A model generated the notes under the pieces. That model had not been told where the DNA came from, searched no databases, and saw only the letters and a program-made list of their open reading frames with translations. A DNA stretch of 64,000 nt from Vesta saturnalis (lineage: Eukaryota; Arthropoda; Insecta; Coleoptera; Lampyridae): contig JARFJB010001594.1 of NCBI GenBank assembly GCA_036346205.1, forward strand, positions 1 through 64,000, read 5' to 3'. Positions 32,781 to 44,454 of this stretch are shown in pieces. Numbering within the stretch: position 1 is the first letter of the stretch; each line of letters opens with the position of its first letter. Position numbers and translations under genes: made by a program.

Positions 32781-33600
32781 ATGGTTGTTAATGAAAAAGA
32801 ACAAATGACTATTCTAATGATGAGAGGGTATGGCGACAGAAGAAAATCTTATAGTGAAGTAGCCAACTTGTTCAACGATGCCTTCCCAAACCGTTCTCCT
32901 ATCCATAACGCGACGGTACAAAAAACTGTAAAGCGCTTTAAGGACTCTGGAGGAGTAAAAGATAGATACCGATCAGGTAGACCAAAAACATACATGTCAA
33001 CAAAGCTTTAGATATAATGCAGAGTTTCGTTGAAGATCCACAACATCTTCACGCAGGGTTGCACAATTACATGAAATAGGTCATTCTTCAGTCTTACGTG
33101 TATTATAAGAATAACTTCAACCATGCAAATTTCACTTATTGGAAGAATGTGAAGATGACTTCGACCGTAGATTAGAGTTTACTGAGGTAATGATGGTTAA
33201 AACTGAAAATGACCGAAATTTCGTTAACAACATATGTTTTTCCGACAAAGCAACCTTTACACTGTATGAAAGTGTAAATCGACATAATATTGGAGTGACG
33301 TTAATCCACACTGGATGCGTGAAGACCATACTCAAAGACCACAAATATTAAATGTATGAGGAGTCCTCCATTAGATCTACTTCTATCGAACAGTTCATAG
33401 GAATCCACCCTTCATTGAACTCTTCGATACAAGTAAGGCTCAGGACAGCACGACCACTCCTCCAATTCTACGGTACAAGTAGGGCTCAGCAAACTTTCAG
33501 ATGGGTTCCTTACTATCCCGTAATCCGAGCGTGTTGCAAATATGGACGACTGATCATCTACAACACACCAAAGTGCCAGAGTAGTCTGAGATCCATCTGA
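32781..33600 (+). pseudogene. Mariner G transposase (DUF4817-type), decayed
   Basis: Begins MVVNEKEQMTILMMRGYG at 32781. The DUF4817-like helix-turn-helix region SYSEVANLFNDAFPNRSPI is intact up to GRPKT near 32985. After frame changes a core segment appears at 33139-33350: EDDFDRRLEF, then FSDKATFTLYESVNRHN, where the conserved DE is DK. Downstream frames have lost the second and third catalytic motifs. Its ends are not resolved. Confidence 0.72.
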
Positions 33601-33978
33601 AATTATTATTCTTCTGAAATAGAAAGAATTATAAAAGTATTTCAGGAGCTACAAATGTTGCAAGGCGGGATTATGGTGTAAGTGGACAGATTCGAGGAAG
33701 CCGTAGCAAAAAGTATACACAAATAATCAAACCCCTGCTGTCAGCATGATCACCCACAACTCAGGGAGGTGGAGCTATGTTTTTTAAGGAATTAACAAAC
33801 AGGCCGATTGAAATAAATATTGCAATGATGTACACGAACTAATTCGTGATCTGGAAGTATTGTGGGCAGAACGTCCATTTTTAGATACAAATCTGAGTAT
33901 TCCCCTAACGATCTAATATTAAGTTTGTTTCAAACATTAACCGCATATGCAAAACTTGCATCACAGATTCTTTCATTA

Positions 33979-35868
33979 TTAAGATGACTGAAAAACGCGT
34001 CCTTGGTAGGTCTCGCTTAATTTATCCCAAGTATCAATAAATGCATAAGGAAACGCACCTTTGCGAACTAGTAGACAAAATTCTTCATCATTGTTACAAT
34101 TAGCGTGGGTAGTCATTTTTTTACTATTTTCCAAATAATTTGAGAGCTTTTCAATACTACTAATCATAAATCTGAAAGAGTCAATAAATTTAAACAGAAG
34201 TTTACTGCCTTCTATTACGTGAAAGAGATATCTTTATTTGTTTATGGGCAGCAGTGATATCGAACCGGGAACAGTAGCCAATTACCTAATTATGATATGC
34301 GAATCGTAACCTGATAAATTATGAAACACACATGGAAAATGTGGGAGTCTTTATAGTTTAGGTTACAGTTCTGATGTGATGCTCCACGAAATGCTCCAGT
34401 GAAATGGTTATGGTCTCTAACTTTTACATCATAATCAATAAATGGTTTCCGTAAATGTGGCAAATCGTGGTGCGTTCAAAGTGTTCAACCCTTCTGGGAG
34501 TTAAAGTATCCATAGGAATTATTTTATTGATTGTTTCGGTGGCCCAATGTGCAATACTTTAAAGTTCTTTAACAAACCATTGAATGCAATCATTTCCTCT
34601 ATAAAGCCTAAATCGAGATAAAGAACCATTGTATGAACACTTCAAGTAGTAAGCAATGCTGAAGGGTATATGTTTGGAATGAAATAGAGCATTATTCCCA
34701 AGGTGTGTTAAATTTGTGTACTTTTCTAAAATAATTTCCAAATCCGCATAAATCACAAGCGGTGCCTTTTCCAGGAATGCAAAATTTTTGAGCTGCAGAA
34801 ATATTTCTGCTTCGGTAGACAGCCGGTCAGAGCATTGGTTAAGTTGAATACAGCAAGTGATGTGTTATGTAGAAGGTGATCTGAAGAAAAATGGTTCAAA
34901 CATCGACAACAAATAAGTTTCATGTGCTCCCTATTGGATAGTTCTTTCGAAAAAGAAGCTGACATATTTTTAATCCACGTGAAATGACAAACAGTATTAT
35001 TTTTTGTATTAATAGCAACAGCAATAGAACCTATGGAATGAGAATTAACCGAAGGTACTAAAAGGTTTATTCGTTCCCTGGCACTATTTTGATTTCAACT
35101 TAATACAAATGGTAATATACCTTTCACCTGAATGCAAAACAAATTAATGGAGAGGTTTTTACATGTTTTTACATCATCTAGTTTAATGGGGAAGCGAATT
35201 AAATAATAGTTCAAAACATCCATAAAATCAGGATAACTGTAAACTCTATCTAAATGATCTTGTACCGGATATAATGCCGAAACAACGGCCCACAGGAATC
35301 AATACTCGTCATTTTTAACATTCACTACCGCATGCTTTACTGCTATGAAGTAAGGAATCGGATTCCCTTTCGGAAATCTCCTCTAATTTTGTTTGTAATT
35401 TATAATGAACATTTTCATTATACTACTCACGTAAATTGGTAGCAATATCGATGACATGTTTTTTTTATGGCAAGAGTCTTCAAATAGATAACATGATTTT
35501 AAGGTTGCATGAAATTGCATGCTAAAAGGACATTCGCCTTTAGCATCGATTGCCTCAGCATTAATTTAACCTTTCGTTCAAAACTATCATATGCATTTTG
35601 TAAAAAAAATAAGAGGTTCCTTGATGTTCGCTATATTGACTATAGTTCTCGTAAGTAATCTACCATTAAAGCATGAATCTATAGAGTACCAACCTAATTT
35701 CCGTGTACGTTTTTTAGTGACAATTCCACTACCTGTTTTCTCCGAAGCGTTCTTTAACGGTTTAGGTTTAATTCGACGACCCCAATCTGAAGATCCAATC
35801 CTCCAACTCAGGATCCGACAGACCTCCAAGAATTCAAAATAAAAAGTGTTAGGTGGCTGCATTATCAC
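33979..35868 (-). pseudogene. Family-B DNA polymerase, Polinton/adintovirus type, decayed
   Basis: Read from 35868 on the minus strand in several frames, the segments match the N-terminal half of the protein-primed polymerase of arthropod Polintons/adintoviruses. They are: a lead region (YSIDSCFNGRLLT near 35690); a cysteine-rich part (CCRCLNHFSSDHLLHN near 34910); the exonuclease I motif IYADLE near 34740 with the following IPFSIAYYLKC and YRGNDCIQWF; an endonuclease-VII-like DHNHFTGAFRG...NCNLNY near 34400; and EEFCLLVRKGAFPYAFIDTW near 34070. The polymerase palm motifs are not present, and stops and frameshifts are many. This is an old genomic copy, not an active gene. Confidence 0.72.
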
Positions 35869-35924
35869 AATACATAAACGAGGAAAACTCGGAAGTGTTA
35901 AAAGTGCAACAATTCATGAGTGCG

Positions 35925-36390
35925 TTAGCACACATACACAAACAAGTGGTCATGTGAACACGCAAGCACTAAAACAAAGAAACTACCCAGCAAACGCTTA
36001 AACAAACAAACAATCATACCAAAGAAATAAACGCCCAGACACAAACATACAAACATGCACGCAGAGAAATTAGCAATCAAGGAAACGCCCAAATACAAAA
36101 CATGTAAGGCAGCGAAGGCACTCATGCACCAAACTTGCATGAAGCAAGCAAGGATAATATTCCAAAAAAGCTAAAACACGCAGTAAGAAACAATCAAAAC
36201 GTGCAAATCAAAGAAACTTAACAAACTTAACATTCAAACAAGTACACGCCTAACCTCACACTTGCACGCGCACTCATTCACGCATATACAAACACGTGAG
36301 CAAACACATGCGCCAACATTCAAAAACGCAAACAAGTAAACAGATACGCAAGGTAAGTAAGCAGATTCACAAACATGCTTTCAAAGCAGG
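35925..36390. repeat. CA-rich degenerate satellite
   Basis: About 465 bp with recurring ACAAACA, CACGCA and CAAAGAAA words and strong strand asymmetry, equivalent in inverse orientation to 26470-27110. It lies immediately upstream of the polymerase remnant. Confidence 0.6.
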
Positions 36391-36429
36391 CGTGTGATTT
36401 AGCCTTTTTTAGTGATTACACGTCATTCG

Positions 36430-36712
36430 TTAACGCTGTTGTGACCCAACGCTGTTATTCACAAAAGACCTTATTTGATCACTGTTATCCACCCGTGGTG
36501 CTTTTTTCAATATCTGTGTACCATCTGGATAAGCTAGAGATGTGATCGGTGGCTGGATTACACTCATTCGAAAAAAGTTGGTGGTTGCATGTGTCAAACC
36601 ATCTACTGCCGGCGCAAACAAATTTTAGATTTGTAGTTTGAAGCTTAATAAAAAAAATAACCTTTAACACATCTGAACGGGATTGGTATCGAATTGAAGT
36701 CTTTAATTCCAC
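36430..36712 (-). other. Open segment of unknown nature
   Basis: Two overlapping minus-strand frames (MFAPAVDGLTHATTNFF..., MELKTSIRYQSRSDVL...) lie beyond the polymerase remnant. They could be parts of one frameshifted protein of the same element, but no family is recognised. Confidence 0.25.
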
Positions 36713-37267
36713 GTGCTTTAGTTGTACGATAAAATTGTTTAAACACTACGCGTGAACGATAAAAATTGCCCGTTTTTCGTGGCTTGCTCCCCCACAGTCA
36801 ACTATAGAGTCACATAAAAACAAAACCATTCCATGAAATGGCATGAAATTAAGTATGTTACACATTAAACCTTTCCTAACATGCAAAATTTTCATTAAAC
36901 TCTATAGCTGACTCAGTAACACAGTACTCTCTGGATCGGAAAGTCACACGAGCGTTTTGACTTACACTATTGTCTTCGTTGTAATGTCAGTAACACAATT
37001 AAAATAATTTCAAAACCATAATTCCTTTACGTTTTTTTTAAACAATGTTGAATTCATTGGAGTTTTAACCACTGCGACACGACTGTCCAGTTATTCATTT
37101 ATTAAGCCTCAAATTCGAATCTATAAAGTTTTTGCACATACAATGGCATCTTGAAATTATAGCTAGTATCCTGACAGGATATCGTTTCTTGAATCCTTAT
37201 TTCATGACCAAAAGCATCTAAGATACAGGGCTACGAATGTCGGAACCGGACAAAAGGACCTTATTTA

Positions 37268-37420
37268 TAGATTCTACACAAGCATAACTACGCTAGCATA
37301 ATTGTGCAAACATAACCGCCAAAGCTTAACGCAAAAATTACTGCAAGTACATATTACTGCACAAACATAACTCCGCAAGCATTACTGAAAAAACGTAACT
37401 GCATAAACATTATAAAATAC
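37268..37420. repeat. Degenerate short tandem repeat
   Basis: About eight imperfect units of roughly 16-20 bp built on GCAxACATAACTGC. No coding sense. Confidence 0.6.
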
Positions 37421-37472
37421 TTATCTTTTTTGGGATTTTTTAATGGTGTACTTTAAATTATACAATCTAAAC

Positions 37473-37504
37473 GTTTCGATAACACTTACAGTTATCTTCG
37501 TCAG
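37473..37504 (-). ncRNA. Hammerhead-ribozyme-like core in Penelope end
   Basis: The minus strand reads CTGACGA, then GATAAC-TGTAAGT-GTTATC (perfect 6-bp stem II), then GAAAC. CUGANGA and GAAA are the conserved hammerhead core boxes, and such ribozymes are known in Penelope-like terminal repeats. Helix I and the cleavage site were not confirmed. Confidence 0.6.
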
Positions 37505-38034
37505 TACTAATGTTTGTTAAAAATTGTTAAAGATGTAGTAAATAATTTTGTCAAATTTGAAAAATTCAAACATAAACATAAGCCTGCTATTAATATAACA
37601 GTTTGAGAAACGTATAAGCCAACTATAAAATTGTAGTAAAGAATAACTAGGTCATTAAAATTAAATATTGTTAAACTGCCTCAAAGATGACAAACCAGAA
37701 CACTCTCTACGACGAAAGCTAACAATGAAATTTGCCAGCCAAAAAACACATTTAACAAAATTTAATCGAGTTATGATGTAAGTGTAAAGTTGTGAAAAAC
37801 TTCACTTTTAAAATGATACAAGCATTCACAAATCCAAACATTATAATCAAATAAAATAACCCAGTTAAATCTAACAAAGAGGTATCTTTATCAATAATTG
37901 GAAGTGTTATTAACAATGAAAAGCACAATGCAGAACGTTCTTTGTAATTTTAATTTCAATTTAATTTCAACTTATGTTAAATTATAGTGCTGTGGAAATT
38001 TAACATATAATTGGTAAAGCATTTGCTTCAAGGT

Positions 38035-39312
38035 CTAGGAAAAACACAGCAAAAACCTAGACATACCAAAAGTTGAAAACAAATTAAAATCAAGGCGTAT
38101 CATTATGCTCTTTTTAATTATAAGATGCCAAAACCTATTTAAACGGAGATTTTCTTCTTGTCTATTAAAATTATTCGGGTGTTTATATATTTCAATAGCT
38201 TCACGTTGCAAACGAACATAATAATGGGTTTGTCTTGACAATATTTTCATATTGTCAAATTGAATGTCATGATTTAGATTATTCAGGGCATGGTCAGCCA
38301 CAGCAGACCTCTCTGGTTGACCCAATCTACAAAATCTCATATGTTCTTTGCGTCTTGTATCAAAGCTACGTTTTGTGGTCCCGATGTATACTTTTCCACA
38401 TGAACAAGATAACTTATACACTCCGGAAGATGATAAAGGGTTTGACACATCTTTAGGTGATCGTAAATGTTCTTTAATTTTTCTTGTAGGTTTAAAAATA
38501 GTCCTAATGCCATTAGGATTTTTTCAATTCTATTTGTAACATTAGCTATAAAAGGAAGAAAAGCAGTACCAACATTAAGAACTGGTTTTTCTTTAAGGTT
38601 ACGCCTAGAAGGTGTAATAACATTATTAATATCTGTAAGTGAATATCCATTATCTTGTAAGGATTTTCTTAAATATTTATATTCATCATTCAAAAATTCA
38701 GGGTCACAAATTCGTTTTGCTCGATCTACTAAAGATTTAATTACACTAATTTTTTGACGTGGATGGTGGTTGGATAATTTATGAAGGTACCTATCAGTGT
38801 GTGTCGGCTTTCTGTAAACCTTAAAAGATAGTGAATTATTATTTTTAGATATTAATATGTCAAGAAATGGTAAACTTCCATTAGTTTCTTTTTCCATGGT
38901 AAACTGAATACTAGGATGTATACCATTTATAAAAACGAAAGCTCATGCAGTGCTTCTTCTCCATGTCTCCAAATAACAAATGTGTCATCTACATATCTAT
39001 ACCAAACTGAAGGTTTTTTAGGTGTATTTTGTAACGTTAATGTTTCAAATTTTTCCATATAAAAATTAGCTATAACAGGACTAAGGGGACTACCCATTGC
39101 TACACCTTCAATCTGTTCATAAAATTTATTATTCCACTGAAAATAAGTTGTAGTAAGACAGTGCTGAAAAAGAATGGTTATGTCCTTTGGAAAAAGATGA
39201 TCTATGTATTCAATAGTTTCTTTTAGAGGTACTTTTGTAAAAAGTGAAATAACATCAAAACTAACCATTAATAAAATTTCGTTTTCGCTCCTAACAACGT
39301 AATCTCCTTTTT
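38035..39312 (-). pseudogene. Penelope reverse transcriptase plus GIY-YIG endonuclease
   Basis: Read from about 39312: GDYVVRSENEILLMVSFDVI (RT motif 3 region), EGVAMGSPLSPVIANFYM (RT 4), YRYVDDTFVIW (catalytic YVDD), then, after a frameshift near 38940, GSLPFLDILI and the Penelope-specific YRKPTHTDRYLH. After a second frameshift near 38450 follows the GIY-YIG endonuclease: GVYKLSCSCGKVYIG, FDTRRKEHM, and EAIEIYKHPNNFNR. The domain order RT then GIY-YIG is diagnostic of endonuclease-bearing Penelope-like elements. RT motifs 1-2 are missing and two frameshifts break it, so it is inactive as read. The frame past the last motif runs on to about 38035. Confidence 0.92.
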
Positions 39313-39414
39313 ACATTTAGACGAGTACTATATGAAGTATAATAAAGGGAAGATATTGCGATCATGAAAACATCCGACCTCGAGATTTTGACGAATCTTC
39401 ACGCTTCGACATAC

Positions 39415-39490
39415 CGTTTGTGTGTCTGTCTGTGTGCGTGCGTGCATGTATGTGCATGTGTGACTGTGTGTGTGAATATATGCATGTGTG
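39415..39490. repeat. Small TG-rich microsatellite
   Basis: Imperfect (TGTG/TGCG/TGTC)n array. The sequence after it (CCGTTGGAGCTGGAGTAATG) resembles the border of the larger TG tract at 28.4-28.8 kb. Confidence 0.8.
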
Positions 39491-39548
39491 CCCATACCGT
39501 TGGAGCTGGAGTAATGAAATTTGGCATATGGCTATTATAGCAAAATCG

Positions 39549-39838
39549 TAAATCCTCATTAACTTTTGAGACATGTAGGATCACCGAAAGTACCTGTTTA
39601 AATGGAGCTATTAAATTGAAAGACACTGAAACACTAGTAGTTATAAAATTTCAACCTGGACGAGGCACTAGAAATGGTATTTAAATAGAAAATAAATCCT
39701 CATTAACTTTTGAGACATGTAGGATCACCGAAAGTACCTGTTTAAATGGAGCTATTAAATTGAAAGACACTGAAACACTAGTAGTTATAAAATTTCAACC
39801 TGGACGAGGCACTAGAAATGGTATTTAAATAGAAAATT
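39549..39838. repeat. Perfect tandem duplication, 144-bp unit
   Basis: Two consecutive 144-bp units starting AAATCCTCATTAACTTTTG with no difference that I can find. Confidence 0.92.
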
Positions 39839-40011
39839 ATTCTTATGTCAATTGAGACTTTTAACCAAGATTTTCGACTGTGATGCTGCAGAATCAAAAA
39901 ATCGTGAAAAACGCATATATACGTAGTTTTAGCTTGATTATCGAACTAAAAATGGACAAGAACGGTAAAAATAAAAAATTACTTTTTTTTTGTTAAAATT
40001 GTTTTTAAGTT

Positions 40012-40787
40012 TTATTTTAATACACATTCACAGTTTTTATTTACTCCACGGCCTACCCATTTTCCCGTAAAGTTTTCATTTAGCCATTCCCTAGCTTGCA
40101 GTGTAAAATGGGGCGAGGCCCCATTGTGCGTAAACCACATTGACAGTCTACGTTGATAAGGTACATCATCAAGAAGACCTATTAAATTATTCTTAAGAAA
40201 ATTTACATATCTAGGTCCATTTAAATATTCCGGTAGAGTAAAAGGCCCGATAAACTGGTCCCCAATTATTCCAGCCCAAATATTATTTTTAAACCTATGC
40301 TGATGTGTAACTTTCACGGCGTGCGGGTTTTCGTCAGACCAAATGTGCTCATTGTGCACATTAAAAATACCACTTCGTGTTATTTGTCTAAGAAACCATT
40401 CACATAATTCTACTCTAAGTTCATAATATTTATCTAAAAGATCTTGCACCTTTTGAAAATGATAAGGGTGAAGCTGCATTTCTTTTAAAACTCTTCGTGT
40501 TGACATTCTGGAAATTCCAGTTTGCAATGCGCATCTGCGAACACAATGTTAAGGACACTTACCTCATTTCTAACAGTCCTAGTTCTTCTGATTCTTTCAC
40601 GGTTATTAGGTGCAGGTTTAAAACTTCCTATTTCTCTTAAACGTCGATCCACAGCAATGCATGTTCAGCGATTAAGAACATTGAGGCCAGGATATTTTTC
40701 GATATAACGCCTTACTACACGTTCAGAATTACCGTCACATTATCCTAGTACTAAATGTATGTCAGCGTATTCCGCAAAACTGTAAAA
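40012..40787 (-). pseudogene. Mariner E transposase, deleted
   Basis: Starts MFYSFAEYADIHLVLG at 40787 (DUF4817-like, with in-frame stops). After a shift near 40527 it reads MSTRRVLKEMQLHPYHFQKV, IFNVHNEHIWSDENPHA and MWFTHNGASPHFTLQAREWL. The segment with the first catalytic D is deleted, the second D is N (HNGA), and the protein stops after WVGRG, before the third D. It is non-functional on three counts. Confidence 0.82.
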
Positions 40788-41534
40788 CATCACGTTAATT
40801 ACTAATAATATGTACGGGGTGGCCAACTAAGAATGCGAGGTACTGTATCTGGGAAACTATACATCGTAGAGGTTTGCGGAAAAAAAAAGTTATGGCTAAA
40901 ACGACCAATACAAAAACCTAGAAAATACTTTCATGTTTCTGAAATGGCCGCTAGGGAGCGTAACTGCAATCTTGAATCTAAAGAAGTGATGTTTCTGTGA
41001 ATTCTGCTATATTAACCTAATAAAAAATAACTGATCTTTGAAGTCGAGGATAATCTGAACTTTTCTTGTTTGGCACTTTTTGACGTATGTCTAAAAATAA
41101 AGTGGTCGGGGGTATTCAAAGGTTTCCTTAAATCACCCCCCGTATCTTCGAAACGGCTAATCCGATTTTAACAAACTTGGGCGCGTTGAAAAGAGCTTTT
41201 CTTAGGCTACAAATGTTAAAATAATTGAAGTTTTGTTAGTTTCACATGTCGTCGCTAGAGGACTTTGTTCGACATTTCGACAGAAACGGTTAACTTTCGC
41301 AAAAAAATTAAATGCATTGGTATAACTTTTTTTCATTAACAAGTAGTTAAATGATGCCTAAACAAGCTCGCGAAAACCGCATCTCGATATCTTGCTCCTA
41401 ACCTAAAATATCGGCCAAAGAAGACTTCATACGAAAATCCCTTAAATTTTTTTTTTTTTATTATATTTTTCTGGAATTGTTTCTGTTATGTAAGTTGTGG
41501 CCCTAAAAAGGACCGATTTAAAGGAGGAAGGTTT

Positions 41535-42661
41535 TTAATGCCCCCGTAAATGCTCGAAATGCTGACCATCACGCTCTATGCATTTCTGAAGCCTCTCATG
41601 ACTAGACAAAACTTCAGCTTCAATTTCGGCTCTCGGTATGTTACGTATTGTGTTACGAATCCGGTTTTTCATATCTTCTCTAGTAGTAGGTTGAGTCCGA
41701 AACACGATGTTCTTTAAGCGCCCCCATAAATAAAAATCGAGGCAAGTTAAGTCTGGCGATCGCGGAGGCCATGGAACCAGACTTCCTCTTCCAATCCACC
41801 GCTGCTGAAATACTGCATTAATATGCTCTCGCACATTAATAGCAAAATGTGCTGGGCAACCATCCAACTGCAAAAACAATTTTTGCCTTGTTTCCAGAGG
41901 CAGATCTTCCAACAACAACGGTAATTGATTGGCCAAAAAGTCAAGAAATACATTGCATTTAGGGGTTGCTGGAAAAAATATGGCCCAATAATTCTGCCTC
42001 CCAGTATGCCACACCATACATTTAAACTCCAACGTCCTTGGCGCTGAACTTCACGCAACCAATGGGGATTTTCTGCAGACCAATAATGCATATTGTGCAG
42101 ATTGACTCTCCCGTCACTATTGAAGGTGGCTTCATCGGTCCAAAGAATTTGAAATAAAAATTCTCTATTTTCGGGTATCATGCCTAACATCCAATGGCAA
42201 TAGTCTAACCTTCGATCAAAATCTTCCTCTTTCAAGGCCTGATGCAAAACGACATGATATGGGTGCATTCTTAAAGTAACTAAAAAAAGTTTAAACGAAT
42301 ACCTATATATTTTGATGGCCATTAGAACTAACCTATGGTCCTTCAAAATATTTTGAACCGCTGTCCGTGATATGCCCAACTCAGTGGATAATGCTCTTGT
42401 GCTAACATGAGGATTTCCTTCAATATACCCCAGTACACGGTTAATGTTTTCTTGTGTTTTTCCAATTCTTTGCCGTTGAAACGTAGACCGAAAACTGCCA
42501 TTGGCTCGTAAGCTCGCCACTAATCGGGGAAAAACTCTTACATCGCAAGTACGCCGATTTGGATATCGAGCCGCGTAAACTCTTTTAGCTACTGCGGCAT
42601 TCTGAAGACATTCAAAATAAACCGCAAGCATATCAACAGCTTCATTATTCATAAAACGCAT
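41535..42661 (-). pseudogene. DD41D mariner transposase D, one frameshift, one intron
   Basis: Starts MRFMNNEAVDMLAVYFECLQ at 42661. In order: a DUF4817-like domain (YAARYPNRRTCDVRVF), a second helix-turn-helix (VSTRALSTELGISRTAV), a 63-nt intron (42270-42332), LWTDEATFNSDG (first D), SLNVWCGILGGRIIGPYFF, then a one-base frameshift near 41965. It continues LFLQLDGCPAHFAINVREHI (second D), WPPRSPDLTCLDFYLWG (third D, 41 residues later) and the end HFEHLRGH. All catalytic acids are present. If the single frameshift were a sequencing error this would be an intact transposase. Confidence 0.87.
42270..42332 (-). other. 63-nt intron in transposase D
   Basis: On the minus strand CATAG|GTTAGT ... 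TTACTTTAAG|AATGCAC. Splicing joins ILKDH and RMHPYH exactly where homologues are continuous. The intron is a multiple of three and open, so it also reads through as 21 extra residues. A CTAAT branch-point-like word is present close to the donor. Confidence 0.7.
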
Positions 42662-44454
42662 TTTGAAAGCACAAAAATTGCTCAAAGTAACGCGAAAGTA
42701 TTGACAACTATTGACAATTTGAGGATTATGTATGTTTTGTTTAGGTATCTGTTTCCATTGCCTGCTTCTATTAATTGTATTTTTCGTATATATCCATAGT
42801 GAATATGCATTTAAACAAACAAAAAATAGGCATTTCGTATAACTTTTGCATTGCTTACTTGTCCGTAGTAATTTCAAAAAGGGTGATTTTATTCTGGTGT
42901 GTAAATTTACAAACATTTAAAATCGCAATTTCTAGGTAACCTATTCAGAGCCGAAATTGAAACTGCAGTTTTGTCTATTTTGTCCATAAGAGGCCTCAGC
43001 AATGCACAGAGTGATGGTCAACATTTCGAGCATTTACGGGGGCATTAAAAACCTTCCTCCTTTAAATCGGTCCTTTTTAGGGCCACAACTTACATAATAG
43101 AAACAATTCCAGAAAAATATAGTTAAAAAAAAATAAAAATTTAAGGGATTTTCGTATATAGTTTTCTTTGGTCCATATTTTAGGTTAGGAACAAGATATC
43201 GAGATGCGGTTTTCGCGAGCTTGTTTAGGCATCATTTAGCTACTTGTTCATGAAAAAACGTCATACCAATGCATTTAACTTTTTTTGCGAAAATTAACCG
43301 TTTCAGTCGGAATGTCGAACAAAGCCCTCTAGCGACGACATGTGAAACTAACAAAACTTCAATTATTTTAACATTTGTAGCCCAAGAAAATCTCTTTCCA
43401 ACGCGCCCAAGTTTGTTAAAATTGGATTAGCCATTTCGATGATACGGGGGGTTATTTAAAGAAACCTTTGAATACCCTCCACCACTTTATTTTTAGACAT
43501 ACGTCAAAAAGTGCCAAACAAAAAAAGTTCAGATTATCCTGGACTTGAAAGATCAGTTATTTTTTTATTAGGTTAATATAGCAGAATTCACAGAAACATC
43601 ACTTTTTTAGATTCAAGATTGCAATTACGCCCGCTAGCGGCCATTTCATAAACTTGAAAATATTTTCCAGGTTTTTGTATTGGCCGTTTTAGTAATAACT
43701 TTTTTTGCGCAAGCCTCTACGATGGATAGTTTCCCAGATACAGTACCTCGCATTCTTAGTTGGCCACCCTGTACTTAATAACTGGAAATATGTATACTAC
43801 TCGTTAAATATTTCCACAATTATGACATTGACAGCTTTAAGACAATACATAGGTAACTATGCTTTTGAACAAAATTAAACTGTCTGCCCTTGCTATTAAA
43901 AAGTTATAGCCATATTTAACGATTTCAACATGTATGAATTAATTTAAGGGAAGATAAAGTGTGGAAAATATTATGTTTAATTTTGTTTAAAAAAATTACA
44001 ATGTGAAAAAGTGTCTTATAGCAATAAAAAGTTAAAAATCTTCAAAATGGAGTGTTGAAGCGAGTTCAACAAAGAGTACCTTTTATGTAGAAAATTTAGT
44101 GAAGAATTGCAGAGAAAAGTCTTTAGCTCGAAATACAGGATGTTTCAAGAATATGGTACAATAAAAGTTTACGAACCCCTGGTACCATACTACTGGCTTA
44201 TTAGAATTTGACAAAATTAATACTGTTGATGTGTTTTGAAGAGACTATAACCTATAAAAAAATTTGAATTTGTATTTCCATCCCTGAGAAGATATGCAAT
44301 AAAATGTGTATTTTTTCTGCACCCATTATCAGCCTGTATCTCACAAACTAACAAGGTTAGAGAAAAATTGTATTTAGATATTTTAAGTATTTCTTAATGA
44401 TCTACCATTCCTCTAATTTACGGCACCTTTTTACGGGACACTCTGTATAAACCC

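Larger units (their letters stand above)
37425..39312 (-). mobile_element. Penelope-like element, 5'-truncated
   Basis: Minus-strand order: the C-terminal half of the reverse transcriptase, a GIY-YIG endonuclease, a ~600-bp 3' region and a terminal segment with a hammerhead-like core (37473-37504). The terminal ~155 bp recur at 52811-52965. The 5' boundary near 39312 falls inside the reverse transcriptase, as expected of a truncated insertion. Confidence 0.9.
40815..43771 (-). mobile_element. Mariner family D (DD41D), ~830-bp arms
   Basis: Ends CGGGGTGGCCAACTAAGAATG (40815) and the mirrored right end at 43771, with TA at 40813-40814 and 43772-43773. The arms 40815-41641 and about 42936-43771 are closely complementary. 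The left arm contains the stop and about 35 last codons of the transposase, so the right arm carries an inverted copy of those codons (reading DGQHFEHLRGH near 43015-43045, plus strand). It is inserted in the 5' region of mariner E. Confidence 0.9.
40012..44454 (-). mobile_element. Mariner family E, interrupted by mariner D
   Basis: The 5' arm ends ACACTCTGTATA at 44454. The transposase occupies 40012-40787, and the element D (40815-43771) sits between arm and gene. No matching 3' arm follows the gene, so E is 3'-truncated. An inner ATACAGGATGTTTC motif is at about 44137. Confidence 0.7.

Noticed and set aside
33640..33910. Possible further coding of the polymerase element or mariner G (frames reading LIRDLEVLWAERPF)
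   Set aside because: Too short and without a recognisable motif.
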